DNA of 27,191 nt, from NCBI GenBank assembly GCA_002337215.1, contig DDFO01000057.1:4020-31210 (forward strand), given 5' to 3'. The stretch is from Phycisphaerales bacterium UBA1926. GTDB lineage: Bacteria > Planctomycetota > Phycisphaerae > Phycisphaerales > UBA1924. Numbering within the stretch: position 1 is the stretch's first letter; each line of letters starts with the position of its first letter. Below, piece by piece: positions 13,252-20,547 of this stretch. The translations under genes were made by a program, and so were the position numbers. Below the pieces are notes generated by a model. The model did not search any database. It was not told the DNA's origin and worked only from the letters and a program-made list of their open reading frames with translations.

Positions 13252-15066
13252 TCACTCTCCCGAGTCCGCGAACTTCACCGATCCCTTCGCGGTCTCGAGC
13301 GCCTCGTGCGCTGCCGACTCGTCGCGGATGAGTCGGCCGCCGATCTCGCCCATCGTCAGCGTCGGCTTCTTTTTGTCCACGCTCGCGACCACCCAGTCGC
13401 CCAGCAGCATCGCCTCGAGCGCCTGCAGGTGCGCGAACACCGCCGCGTTCTGCGCCGCGGGCGGCACGCTGCCCTTCACGCTCCGCTCGATCATCTGGAT
13501 GATCGACTGGATATCGGTATGGAACCCGAGGATCGAGACCATCGCCTTGTAGTACCCGGTCATCGTCAGCGTCTGGTCGCCCCGGCGGTACAGCGGCACC
13601 GGAGTGATCGCGCCGTCCTTGAGCTCGCCCTGCCGGTCCTCGGTCGCGTTCTTGAGGTTGAGCTTGAAGACGTTGTACTTGGCGATCTGCATCGTCTGCT
13701 TCTTGCCGTGGAACCGCTGAAGGATCGACTTGCTCGCACCGAGATCGAACGAGCCCAGCGACGCGCGCCCAGAGTCCTCGTTCGCGAACCCGCCCTGCGC
13801 GAGCCAGCGCCACGCCTGCTGGGGCGTCAGCCGGAGCCCCGCGTCCTTGGCGATCGCCTTGCAGTGGTCCTGCAGGTCGGTGAAGCACCCGTTGGTCGCG
13901 TACCAGTACTGCGCGAAGCGGATGTGCTGGTTGATGCTCCGCCGGAGTTTCTCGTCGTAGCGTCGCTTGAGCCAGTCCGCGTCGTGGTTGCCGCGTTCCA
14001 GTTCCAAGATCGTGTACGCGACCTCGCGCGCCGAGGTGTGCGTCAGCGTCAGCCCCGCCGCGAGGATCGGGTCGGCGAACCCCGCGGTTTCACCCGCGAG
14101 GAACCAGTTCTCGCCCGCGAGCCTGGACGCGAGATGCGACCAGTTCTTCGTCGAGTGCACCTTCTCGCCCCCGCCCTCGCACGTTGCGTTGGCGAGAAGC
14201 TCCCGCACCTCGGGCTCTTCGTTGATCGCCTTGTGGTACATCTCCGCCGGGGGCAGCCCGACCTTCTTGTAGTGCTCACTCGGGCAGATCAGCCCGCAGC
14301 TCGCCCGCGTCGGGCCAAGAGGAATAAACCAGATCCACCCGTACGGCAGACTCCGCACCATCACCCGCGTGGCGCCCACGCCGATCTCGACCTTCCACTT
14401 CGCGTTGTCCCAGTAATCCCAGAACGCGACGTTCCGCAGTTCCTTGGGTGCCTGGCTCTCGACGCCCATCGCCCGCCGGATCAGCCCGACGTGCCCCGTC
14501 GCGTCGACGTAGTGCGTCCCGGTGACGACCTCACCCGAGGACAGCCGCAGCCCCTCGATCCGATCGCCCGGCGTCCCATCGTCGTTCTCGCTACGCAGCA
14601 CCTCATCGACCGAGACCTCTTCGCGGCACTCGGCCCCGAACTCCTCGGCGTGCCGGAAGAGAATGTCGTCGTACACCGCCCGCTCGACCTGGAAGGCCGT
14701 CCGTGTGCGCTGACCCTCGTACTTCGCCGGGCGCGGCTCGTCGACGAACTCCTCGGCGGGGTAGAAGTCGAACTCCCACCGGTCCCCCTGCTTGCCCCAC
14801 GTCAGGCTCGCCCCGATCTTGATCGGGAAGTTCGCCGCCTCCATCTTGTCCCACACGCCCATCTCGGCGAGGATCCCCGTCACGCCGGGCAGCAGGCTCT
14901 CGCCCACGTGCTCACGCGGGTGCTTCGCCTTCTCGAGGATGAGCACCTTCAGGTCGGGGTTGTACTTCAGCGCGAGCGACGCAACGGTGCAGCCCGCGGG
15001 GCCGCCCCCCGCGATCACGATGTCGTAGTGCGTCGAAGACTCGGATTGACTCGGGTCGTGGATCAA
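13252..15066 (-). CDS. flavin-dependent halogenase-like FAD monooxygenase
   Basis: A 604-residue FAD protein carrying the halogenase hallmarks. The FAD-binding GGGPAG is at 20-25 and GESLLP at 55-60. Lys83 in KIGASLTWG lies at the position of the catalytic lysine of tryptophan halogenases. The WxWxIP signature is present as WIWFIP at 244-249, and a second FAD motif AGETAGFADP is at 324-333. Halogenases use reduced FAD, oxygen and halide to make hypohalous acid and halogenate aromatic substrates. About 200 residues beyond the FAD domain are unrecognised and longer than in PrnA-type enzymes. The start is TTG 15066, supported by GGAG eight bases upstream and by its place just before the Rossmann strand. 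No peptide or polyketide synthase or flavin reductase gene lies nearby, so the substrate is open. A non-halogenating relative, such as a geranylgeranyl-reductase-like enzyme, is possible. Confidence 0.8.
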   Translation of the reverse strand: MIHDPSQSESSTHYDIVIAGGGPAGCTVASLALKYNPDLKVLILEKAKHPREHVGESLLPGVTGILAEMGVWDKMEAANFPIKIGASLTWGKQGDRWEFDFYPAEEFVDEPRPAKYEGQRTRTAFQVERAVYDDILFRHAEEFGAECREEVSVDEVLRSENDDGTPGDRIEGLRLSSGEVVTGTHYVDATGHVGLIRRAMGVESQAPKELRNVAFWDYWDNAKWKVEIGVGATRVMVRSLPYGWIWFIPLGPTRASCGLICPSEHYKKVGLPPAEMYHKAINEEPEVRELLANATCEGGGEKVHSTKNWSHLASRLAGENWFLAGETAGFADPILAAGLTLTHTSAREVAYTILELERGNHDADWLKRRYDEKLRRSINQHIRFAQYWYATNGCFTDLQDHCKAIAKDAGLRLTPQQAWRWLAQGGFANEDSGRASLGSFDLGASKSILQRFHGKKQTMQIAKYNVFKLNLKNATEDRQGELKDGAITPVPLYRRGDQTLTMTGYYKAMVSILGFHTDIQSIIQMIERSVKGSVPPAAQNAAVFAHLQALEAMLLGDWVVASVDKKKPTLTMGEIGGRLIRDESAAHEALETAKGSVKFADSGE

Positions 15067-15321
15067 GGTCTCAGCTCCGTCAGGGGGCCTCGGGACGCCC
15101 GCGGGACCCGCCGGCGGAACACAGGCCGGCAGATTCGGTCCGATAGCGTCCCGGGCCGTTCGCTCCGGGAGTCATGGTGTACCTGATCCCCCCGGGTTCG
15201 GCAAGAGGTATCGACACGCAACGCGGCCCATATGAGCGATTCCAGCCGACCGGTCGACCCGGGGCATCATCTCTCCGAGCCATCCATCACGGAGCCGCCA
15301 GACGGATGCAGAGCATCACGC

Positions 15322-16419
15322 TCAGGGGCAGCCCGCCTGGAACGCGCCGATGTACTCCGCGATGTCGGCGAGGTCGAAAATCCCGTTGTCGTCGAAGTCC
15401 GCGATCGGGTTCGCCCCGGTGAACGCGCTGACGAACAGCCCGATGTCAGCGAGATCGAGCGTTCCGAACGGCAGCGCGAGGTCCGCGTTGTTGCACCCCG
15501 GAACGGCCGCGTAGACATAGATCTTGTTCGCGCTCCGTGCGCTCACGACCATCCGCTGTGTCTCGGGGCCGGTATCGATGTTGACGTTGCCCCACTCAGT
15601 AACGCCCAGACCCACGTTCGAGATCACCGTGGACACCACACCGGTCGCGATGTTCACCCGCACCACGGCGTCGAGATCGCTGTCGATCGCGAACAGGTCG
15701 TTGCGTCGACCGTCGATCGCGACGCCGTCCACCGCCGTCAACGCCGGCACCGTCAGAAACGGCACCACCACCCCGCCCCCGCTCCCGTTGTCGATCAGGA
15801 ACTGCAGCCCGTTCGTGCTGTCGGCGATGACCACAAGACCATCGGCGCGCACCGCGATGTCGAACGGATCGACCAACTCACCACCCGCGCCGTCGTCGAA
15901 GACCTCGACCTCGGTTTCCGGAACCGATGTCTCGAACGACCAGATCTCGTTGGACGAACCGAACCCGCGGTCCGTCAGCGCCATCCCGCCCGGCGTGAAC
16001 AGCGTGCCCACATAGTCCTCGGGCACAAAGCAGATCCCCGCCGGGTCGTCGTCGCCCGAGTCGAACCCGCTCACCCAGGTATCCGCCGACGTCAGGCCGA
16101 GCACCATCCGGCGCACCCGCCCCGGGAAATCCTCGGTCATGTACAGATCACCGTTCCGCGGATCGACCGCGAGCCCACCGACCTCGGCGGTGTTCCCGAC
16201 CTGCGTCCGTGAGCCGTCCTCGTTGACAACAAACACATCGGCGTCGCGGTCTCCCGCGTAGATCCGCCCATCGACCGGGTTGTACAACCCCGAGATCGGG
16301 TCGGCGAAGTCGATCTCCCGCTCGAGCACCCAGCCGAGTTCTTCGATCTGGGGCTGGGCAGCCGCGAGGCCCGAAACCGAAGCCAATGCAACAGCACCGA
16401 TAACCATTTTCGCTTGCAT
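15322..16419 (-). CDS. secreted protein 3, beta-propeller with dockerin-like tail
   Basis: A 365-residue exported protein with a signal peptide at about 1-21 (MVIGAVALASVSGLAAAQ). The body has repeated strand-turn-strand units such as GLAVDPRNGDLYMTED, DIAVRADGLVVIADS and GVAIDGRRNDLFAID. These are typical of NHL or SMP-30/gluconolactonase-type propellers; catalytic residues of a lactonase cannot be confirmed by eye. The last 60 residues are the dockerin-like tail: CNNAD with a 13-residue loop 1, a 12-residue DFDDNGIFDLAD loop 2, ending GCP. GGGAGAG lies about seven bases before ATG 16419 and is itself the distal arm of an upstream inverted repeat. The gene lies 54 bp behind the HlyD-type gene on the same strand and may be transcribed with it. 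The role is probably extracellular; the ligand is unknown. Confidence 0.82.
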   Translation of the reverse strand: MQAKMVIGAVALASVSGLAAAQPQIEELGWVLEREIDFADPISGLYNPVDGRIYAGDRDADVFVVNEDGSRTQVGNTAEVGGLAVDPRNGDLYMTEDFPGRVRRMVLGLTSADTWVSGFDSGDDDPAGICFVPEDYVGTLFTPGGMALTDRGFGSSNEIWSFETSVPETEVEVFDDGAGGELVDPFDIAVRADGLVVIADSTNGLQFLIDNGSGGGVVVPFLTVPALTAVDGVAIDGRRNDLFAIDSDLDAVVRVNIATGVVSTVISNVGLGVTEWGNVNIDTGPETQRMVVSARSANKIYVYAAVPGCNNADLALPFGTLDLADIGLFVSAFTGANPIADFDDNGIFDLADIAEYIGAFQAGCP

Positions 16420-16424
16420 ATCAA

Positions 16425-16464
16425 CTCTCCCTTATGCAACACCCTATTACAGGGATCGGGAGAG
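16425..16464 (-). promoter_or_regulatory. inverted repeat that could hide the ribosome site of secreted protein 3
   Basis: On the minus strand CTCTCCC (16458-16464) pairs perfectly with GGGAGAG (16425-16431), which is the Shine-Dalgarno sequence of the gene starting at 16419. A second hairpin, CCCT with AGGG around a five-base loop (16442-16454), sits inside it. Folding would block ribosome access. It could also weakly terminate the upstream HlyD transcript, but no T-run follows. Confidence 0.4.
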
Positions 16465-16473
16465 ATCAATGGT

Positions 16474-17439
16474 TTAGTGCCCGACGCCGATCGAGAACGG
16501 CACCCAGTTCTCCCAGCTCTTGATCCGCAGGATCATCTTGCGGAGCAAATTGAGGTGGTGTTTCTCACCCGTGTACACCGTCGCGATCGCGCTCGATCCG
16601 GCCGGGAGTTTCAGGTCCGAGACATCGTCCTCCAGTGTCAGCAACACCGGCACCCGGCCCCGACGACCCGCCTTATTGAAAGACTCAAGCGAGCCCCGCG
16701 CGCTCAGCGATGCGTCCGCCAAGATCGGTTGCACGGCCTGCACAGTCGCTTTGTACACCCGCCCAGGCGTGGCAACAAACGCCACCTCGGCCTCATCACC
16801 CGCATCGATGTGCTCGATCGCCACCTGCTCGAAGTCGGCAACCAGGTACGGCCCCTCCGCGTGCACGAAGACCATCACCTTCACGAAAGCCATGGGCGAG
16901 ACAAACTGCCCGGGACGGATCACCACCTGCGTCACAAAGCCGTCCGCCGGCGCCGTCACCGTCGTCGCGTCGAGCGTGTACTGCGCAATCCGAAGATCCG
17001 CCTCCAGCCGATCGACATCCGAGCGGGCCCGGTCCAGGTTCGCCCGGTTGCCGGCGCCCCGCTTGGTCAGCTCCGTTTCTTGTCCGAGACGGGCATTGGC
17101 GAGCTCGAGTTGGGCGGCCACCGAGTCGACCCGCGCCTGGTGCTGCGTCGGGTCAATCTTGAAGAGCACATCCCCCTTGCTGAGCATCTCGCCGCCCTGC
17201 ACGGGCACCTCGACCACTTTACCCTGCGCCTCCGCAACGATCGGTGTCGTGATCGCGTACGTCTGTGCCCGGTGCGTCATGGGCTGATAGCGACCGAGGA
17301 ACACGAACCCCATAAAGAGCACGACCAACAAAATGAACACCGAGGTCACGCTCGTCCACAGGTTGATCGGCAGGAGCTTGAACTTCTTGAAGATCAGCCA
17401 CCATGTCAGGCCGTAGAGGCCGAACAGCATCTCGACCAT
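16474..17439 (-). CDS. HlyD/EmrA-type membrane fusion protein (YiaV/YibH-like)
   Basis: A 321-residue periplasmic adaptor with one N-terminal membrane helix at about 24-48 (FILLVVLFMGFVFLG). The preceding segment (FKKFKLLPINLWT) resembles that of E. coli YiaV. A biotinyl-lipoyl-like half-motif (ITTPIVAEAQGKVVEVPVQ) comes next, then a helical hairpin (about 105-155, QARVDSVAAQLELANARLG and RSDVDRLEADLRIAQ), the second lipoyl half (VTAPADGFVTQVVIRPGQ) and a beta-barrel domain. Such proteins link inner-membrane pumps to the outer envelope, or act with a DUF3302 partner of unknown function. Here the DUF3302 gene lies 3 bp upstream, as in the E. coli yiaW-yiaV pair, and no ABC or MFS pump is adjacent. 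GGGGAGGG ahead of ATG 17439 overlaps the end of the upstream gene, suggesting coupling. Confidence 0.88.
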   Translation of the reverse strand: MVEMLFGLYGLTWWLIFKKFKLLPINLWTSVTSVFILLVVLFMGFVFLGRYQPMTHRAQTYAITTPIVAEAQGKVVEVPVQGGEMLSKGDVLFKIDPTQHQARVDSVAAQLELANARLGQETELTKRGAGNRANLDRARSDVDRLEADLRIAQYTLDATTVTAPADGFVTQVVIRPGQFVSPMAFVKVMVFVHAEGPYLVADFEQVAIEHIDAGDEAEVAFVATPGRVYKATVQAVQPILADASLSARGSLESFNKAGRRGRVPVLLTLEDDVSDLKLPAGSSAIATVYTGEKHHLNLLRKMILRIKSWENWVPFSIGVGH

Positions 17440-17442
17440 CGG

Positions 17443-17772
17443 TCAGCCCTCCCCGCCGGCGTTCTTCTTCGCTTCGAGTTCCGCGATCCGCTTCTCCAGA
17501 GCCGCGATGCGCGACGCGGCATCCGACGGCTCGCCGTCCCCCGCCACCGCCACCCGCACCGGGTCCCGGTTCGAGACCGACCACAAGAACACCAACGGCC
17601 AGATCGCGTGCAGCGTGAACAGACTCAGCCAGCACGCGTAATGGATCGCCTCCTGCTGCGGATGGTTCCGCTTCTTGGCCATCCGGTGCGGAAGGTCATG
17701 GATGAAAATGAAAATGTAGAAGATCGCCGTGACCGACAGGCACAGCATCCCCAACGCCAGATACTCGAGCAT
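17443..17772 (-). CDS. DUF3302 inner-membrane protein (YiaW/YibI-like)
   Basis: A 109-residue membrane protein matching the DUF3302 family by pattern: helix 1 at about 4-23 (YLALGMLCLSVTAIFYIFIF), the conserved loop IHDLPHRMAKKRNHPQQEAI, then helix 2 at about 47-65 (WLSLFTLHAIWPLVFLW). The C-terminus adds a short coiled coil (ASRIAALEKRIAELEAKK). In E. coli the homologue YiaW sits next to the HlyD-like YiaV, and the same pairing is seen here with only 3 bp between genes. Function is unknown; it is probably a partner of the adaptor. ATG 17772 was chosen over upstream in-frame starts because AGGAG lies about seven bases ahead and the length then matches the family. Confidence 0.85.
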   Translation of the reverse strand: MLEYLALGMLCLSVTAIFYIFIFIHDLPHRMAKKRNHPQQEAIHYACWLSLFTLHAIWPLVFLWSVSNRDPVRVAVAGDGEPSDAASRIAALEKRIAELEAKKNAGGEG

Positions 17773-17888
17773 CGCGACACTCCTCATTCCCGGCCGCCCC
17801 TCCGCGCCGCGGGCACACCCCACCGGCAGGTCCATCCGCAAACGAGAATACCCGACCGCGTTCACGCGCGAACACGCAACGACCCACA

Positions 17889-17917
17889 ACACAAAGACCG
17901 CCGGACGATGCCGGCGG
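17889..17917 (-). terminator. intrinsic terminator of secreted protein 4
   Basis: On the minus strand CCGCCGG (17911-17917) pairs perfectly with CCGGCGG (17898-17904) around a six-base loop and is followed by TCTTTGTGT. It lies about 48 bases beyond the stop at 17965 and separates that gene from the DUF3302-HlyD pair. Confidence 0.7.
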
Positions 17918-17964
17918 CCTATTCGGTACCAAGTTGCTCCCACACGCGGTGAGAAAAGGCGAGG

Positions 17965-19194
17965 TCAGGCTGGGCAGCCCGAGACGAACGCATCGACAAA
18001 CAACTGCACATCCGCGAGATCGAACACCCCGCTCCCGTCGAGGTCGGCCGCCGGATCACCCGACGAGAACCCCGCGACAAACGCGTTGACATCGCCCAGA
18101 TCGAGCACGCCGTCCCCGTTCAGATCCGCGGGGTTGCAACCGAGCGAGTCGGGGACGAGCACCACGATCGCGTTCTGCCCGCTGTCGGTATCGACCGCCG
18201 TGGTGTAGACCCGCCGGTCATTGCCAATGAACCCGAGCACGGTGTCCCAGTGCGCATCCGCCGGATCGAGCAGCCCATCGAACCCGCCGATGAGCACGCC
18301 CTCGTCGGCGAACAGCACGCCGCCGGTTGCGCTGACATCACCCCTGTTGTTGTTGTCGTAGAAGCCCACGAATCGCGTCGGGATCTGCGAGGGGTTCAGG
18401 GGCGACCAGCCGTCTGCCGGATCGTGGATGTGGGTCAGCCAGATGTCGTTGCCACCCGTCGCCCGTGCGGCGGCCGCTACGACCTCGTTATGATCGTTGA
18501 TCGAATACCCGATCACGAACTGGAATCGCCCAGAGCCGGTATCGTCGGGGATCCCAAGTTCGGTCACCACTCCGGTTGTCAGATCGAAACGCAGCCCGCC
18601 ACCAACGAGCACGCCGTGCTCGTTCATGTCGTTCACGGTCGCCTCGAATCCGAGCTCGGCGAGGTTGACAGGCGGCTGGTCCTTAAAGAAACGAGTCGTC
18701 GGCCCGCCCTGGAATCCTTGATAACGTGACCATCCGACGACGGCACCCGCGTCGTTCACCGCAACAGCCATACCACCATTCACCGCCAGCGTTCCTCCCA
18801 AGGGGCTCGGCAGTTCATCGAACTGAGGCGGGATCGCCACGGCGTACCCGCCCTGTCCGTCTGGCGTCCAGATCGCCGGCTCCCCCCCATCGAACGGCAT
18901 CCCGCCACCGGTGACCGAGCCGACAACCATGCCGGCACTGTTCACATCCATCGCGGTACTGCTCTGGTATCCATCGGGCAGAGGCAGAACCGTGATCCCA
19001 TCGTCCACGCAGGCAACGAAGCCGCGGATCTGCCCGTTGACCGACTGCCAACCGACAACGTGCCCCGCCTCGCTCGCGCCGGTCACCGTCGTCGTCGTTT
19101 GAAATGTGTCGATCACCTCGACCGAATAGGTCGGCACACCCGCCTGGGCTGCAACGCCCGCCAGGGCGGCTGCCACAATCTCGAACACTTTCAT
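17965..19194 (-). CDS. secreted protein 4 with HAF-like repeats and canonical dockerin-like tail
   Basis: A 409-residue exported protein with a short signal peptide (FEIVAAALAGVAAQA). The body contains about five repeats of the form AxDVNSAGMVVG or AVNDAGAVVGW, each followed by a variable segment. This resembles the HAF extracellular repeat, which forms a propeller-like fold. The tail starts CNPAD and is the most dockerin-like of the four in this window: loop 1 is DLNGDGVLDLGD, with Asp, Asn, Asp and Asp at calcium positions 1, 3, 5 and 12; loop 2 is DLDGSGVFDLAD. It ends GCPA, one residue longer than the others. AGGAG six bases upstream supports ATG 19194. A hairpin terminator follows. Function is probably extracellular, by analogy; ligand unknown. 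Confidence 0.83.
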   Translation of the reverse strand: MKVFEIVAAALAGVAAQAGVPTYSVEVIDTFQTTTTVTGASEAGHVVGWQSVNGQIRGFVACVDDGITVLPLPDGYQSSTAMDVNSAGMVVGSVTGGGMPFDGGEPAIWTPDGQGGYAVAIPPQFDELPSPLGGTLAVNGGMAVAVNDAGAVVGWSRYQGFQGGPTTRFFKDQPPVNLAELGFEATVNDMNEHGVLVGGGLRFDLTTGVVTELGIPDDTGSGRFQFVIGYSINDHNEVVAAAARATGGNDIWLTHIHDPADGWSPLNPSQIPTRFVGFYDNNNRGDVSATGGVLFADEGVLIGGFDGLLDPADAHWDTVLGFIGNDRRVYTTAVDTDSGQNAIVVLVPDSLGCNPADLNGDGVLDLGDVNAFVAGFSSGDPAADLDGSGVFDLADVQLFVDAFVSGCPA

Positions 19195-19262
19195 CTGAAT
19201 CTCCTTTCACACCGGAGCCCGGCCCGGACCCCGATACTCACAGGAGAATGACAGCGCACAAC

Positions 19263-19291
19263 GAGATACATTGAGGAACAAAAGGGATCAA
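19263..19291 (-). promoter_or_regulatory. weak promoter candidate for secreted protein 4
   Basis: On the minus strand TTGATC (19286-19291) and TATCTC (19263-19268) are 17 bases apart in an AT-rich patch upstream of the gene starting at 19194. The match to consensus is partial, and the leader would be about 60 bases. Confidence 0.2.
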
Positions 19292-19311
19292 AGTATTCGA
19301 TTTATACTGAC

Positions 19312-19333
19312 AAAACCCAACCGATTGGCGGTT
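19312..19333 (-). terminator. possible terminator of rho
   Basis: On the minus strand AACCG (19329-19333) pairs with CGGTT (19319-19323) around a five-base loop, followed by GGG and TTTT (19312-19315). It starts about 20 bases beyond the rho stop. The stem is short, so it is a modest candidate. Confidence 0.4.
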
Positions 19334-19353
19334 CCACGCCCGCTCGACCCGGG

Positions 19354-20547
19354 TCAGCCCAAACCCACCAGCTTATCGTTCGTCTCGAACCGCGCCATCG
19401 CCGCGAGCAGTTGCTCGATCTGCTGATCGGGGTGCATGTTCAGCATCCGCCGGCGCAGGGCCGTGACGGTCGCCAGCGTCTTCTCGTCGAGCAGCTTGTC
19501 CTCTTTCCGCGTCCCGCTTGCCGCGAGATTCATCGCGGGGAACAGCCGCTTCTCGGCGACCTTGCGGTCGAGGATCAGCTCCATATTGCCCGTGCCCTTG
19601 AACTCCTCGAAGATCACCGCGTCGCCCTGGCTCCCGGTGTCCACGAGGCACGTCGCGAGCATCGTCAGGCTCCCGCCGTCCTCGGTGTTGCGCGCGCCGC
19701 CGAAGATCTGCTTGGGGATCTCGAGCGCCTTGCTGTCGATGCCGCCCGACATCGTGCGCCCGCTGTTGGCGTGCTTGCCCGAGCGGTTGAAGGCGCGACC
19801 CAGCCTCGTCAGCGAGTCCATCATCACCAGCACGTGCCGCCCCGCCTCGACCATCCGCTTGCACCGCTCGAGCGTCAGCGTCGCGAGCTGGATGTGCCGC
19901 TCAACGTCGTGATCGTTGCTGGACGCGAGGATCCGGATCCGGTCCTTGCCCCAGGGGTGGGGCCACTCGTCGTCGGGCCGCGTCGTCGCGAACGTCCGCT
20001 TGAAGTCCGTGACTTCCTCGGGCCGCTCATCGATGAGCAGCAAGATGACGTGCACGTCCTCGTGGTTCCGCAGGATGGATTCGGTGATCTGCTTCATCAG
20101 CGTCGTCTTGCCCGCCTTGGGAGGGCTCACGATCAAACCCCGCTGCCCGTACCCGATCGGACAAAACAGGTCGATGAGTCGGCACGCCGGGGGGCACCCC
20201 GGGTACTCGAGCGTGAGCCGGGGCTCGGGGTCGATGCTGGTCAGGTCCTCGAACGGGCGCGCGCTCGCGAACGCCTCGGGCTCCATCCCCTCGATCTTCA
20301 GGAACGATTCCACGACCGAACGGACGTTCCGAGGGCCGGGCTTGCCGCGCCGGCGTCGGCTCTTCTTGCTGACGACCTCGACAGTCACCTCAAGCCCGTT
20401 GCGCAGCGGCAGTTCGTCGCCAAACGAGACCGGGACATACGGGTCATCGGCGCTCTGCACGACGACCGCGGAGTCGTTGACCTGCCGCACGCGCCCCTCG
20501 GCCCGCGCAGGCCATTCCAATATCCCCGTCAGGGTGTTCTCAGACAT
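19354..20547 (-). CDS. rho: transcription termination factor Rho, atypical form
   Basis: Hexameric RNA helicase of 397 residues (E. coli Rho has 419) that ends transcription at untranslated C-rich RNA. The ATPase core is intact: GQRGLIVSPPKAGKTTLMKQ holds the Walker A motif with Lys147 and Thr148, LIDERPEEVT follows at 171-180, Walker B ends at Asp244 (LVMMDSLTRLGRA), and the secondary-site loop GTGNMELILDRKVAEKRLFP is at 318-337. Two regions differ from E. coli. The RNA-binding domain lacks the GFGFLR motif, and the N-terminal helical subdomain is missing. About 15 extra residues (around RPDDEWPHPWGKD, 190-202) follow LIDERPEEVT. ATG 20547 has GAAGAG eight bases upstream; a GTG at 20556 is the alternative. 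It diverges from the enzyme I gene. Confidence 0.93.
   Translation of the reverse strand: MSENTLTGILEWPARAEGRVRQVNDSAVVVQSADDPYVPVSFGDELPLRNGLEVTVEVVSKKSRRRRGKPGPRNVRSVVESFLKIEGMEPEAFASARPFEDLTSIDPEPRLTLEYPGCPPACRLIDLFCPIGYGQRGLIVSPPKAGKTTLMKQITESILRNHEDVHVILLLIDERPEEVTDFKRTFATTRPDDEWPHPWGKDRIRILASSNDHDVERHIQLATLTLERCKRMVEAGRHVLVMMDSLTRLGRAFNRSGKHANSGRTMSGGIDSKALEIPKQIFGGARNTEDGGSLTMLATCLVDTGSQGDAVIFEEFKGTGNMELILDRKVAEKRLFPAMNLAASGTRKEDKLLDEKTLATVTALRRRMLNMHPDQQIEQLLAAMARFETNDKLVGLG

Noticed and set aside
13306..15186. 626-residue plus-strand frame opposite the halogenase-like gene
   Set aside because: Arg/Leu/Val-rich shadow with no domain; the minus strand carries the FAD motifs.
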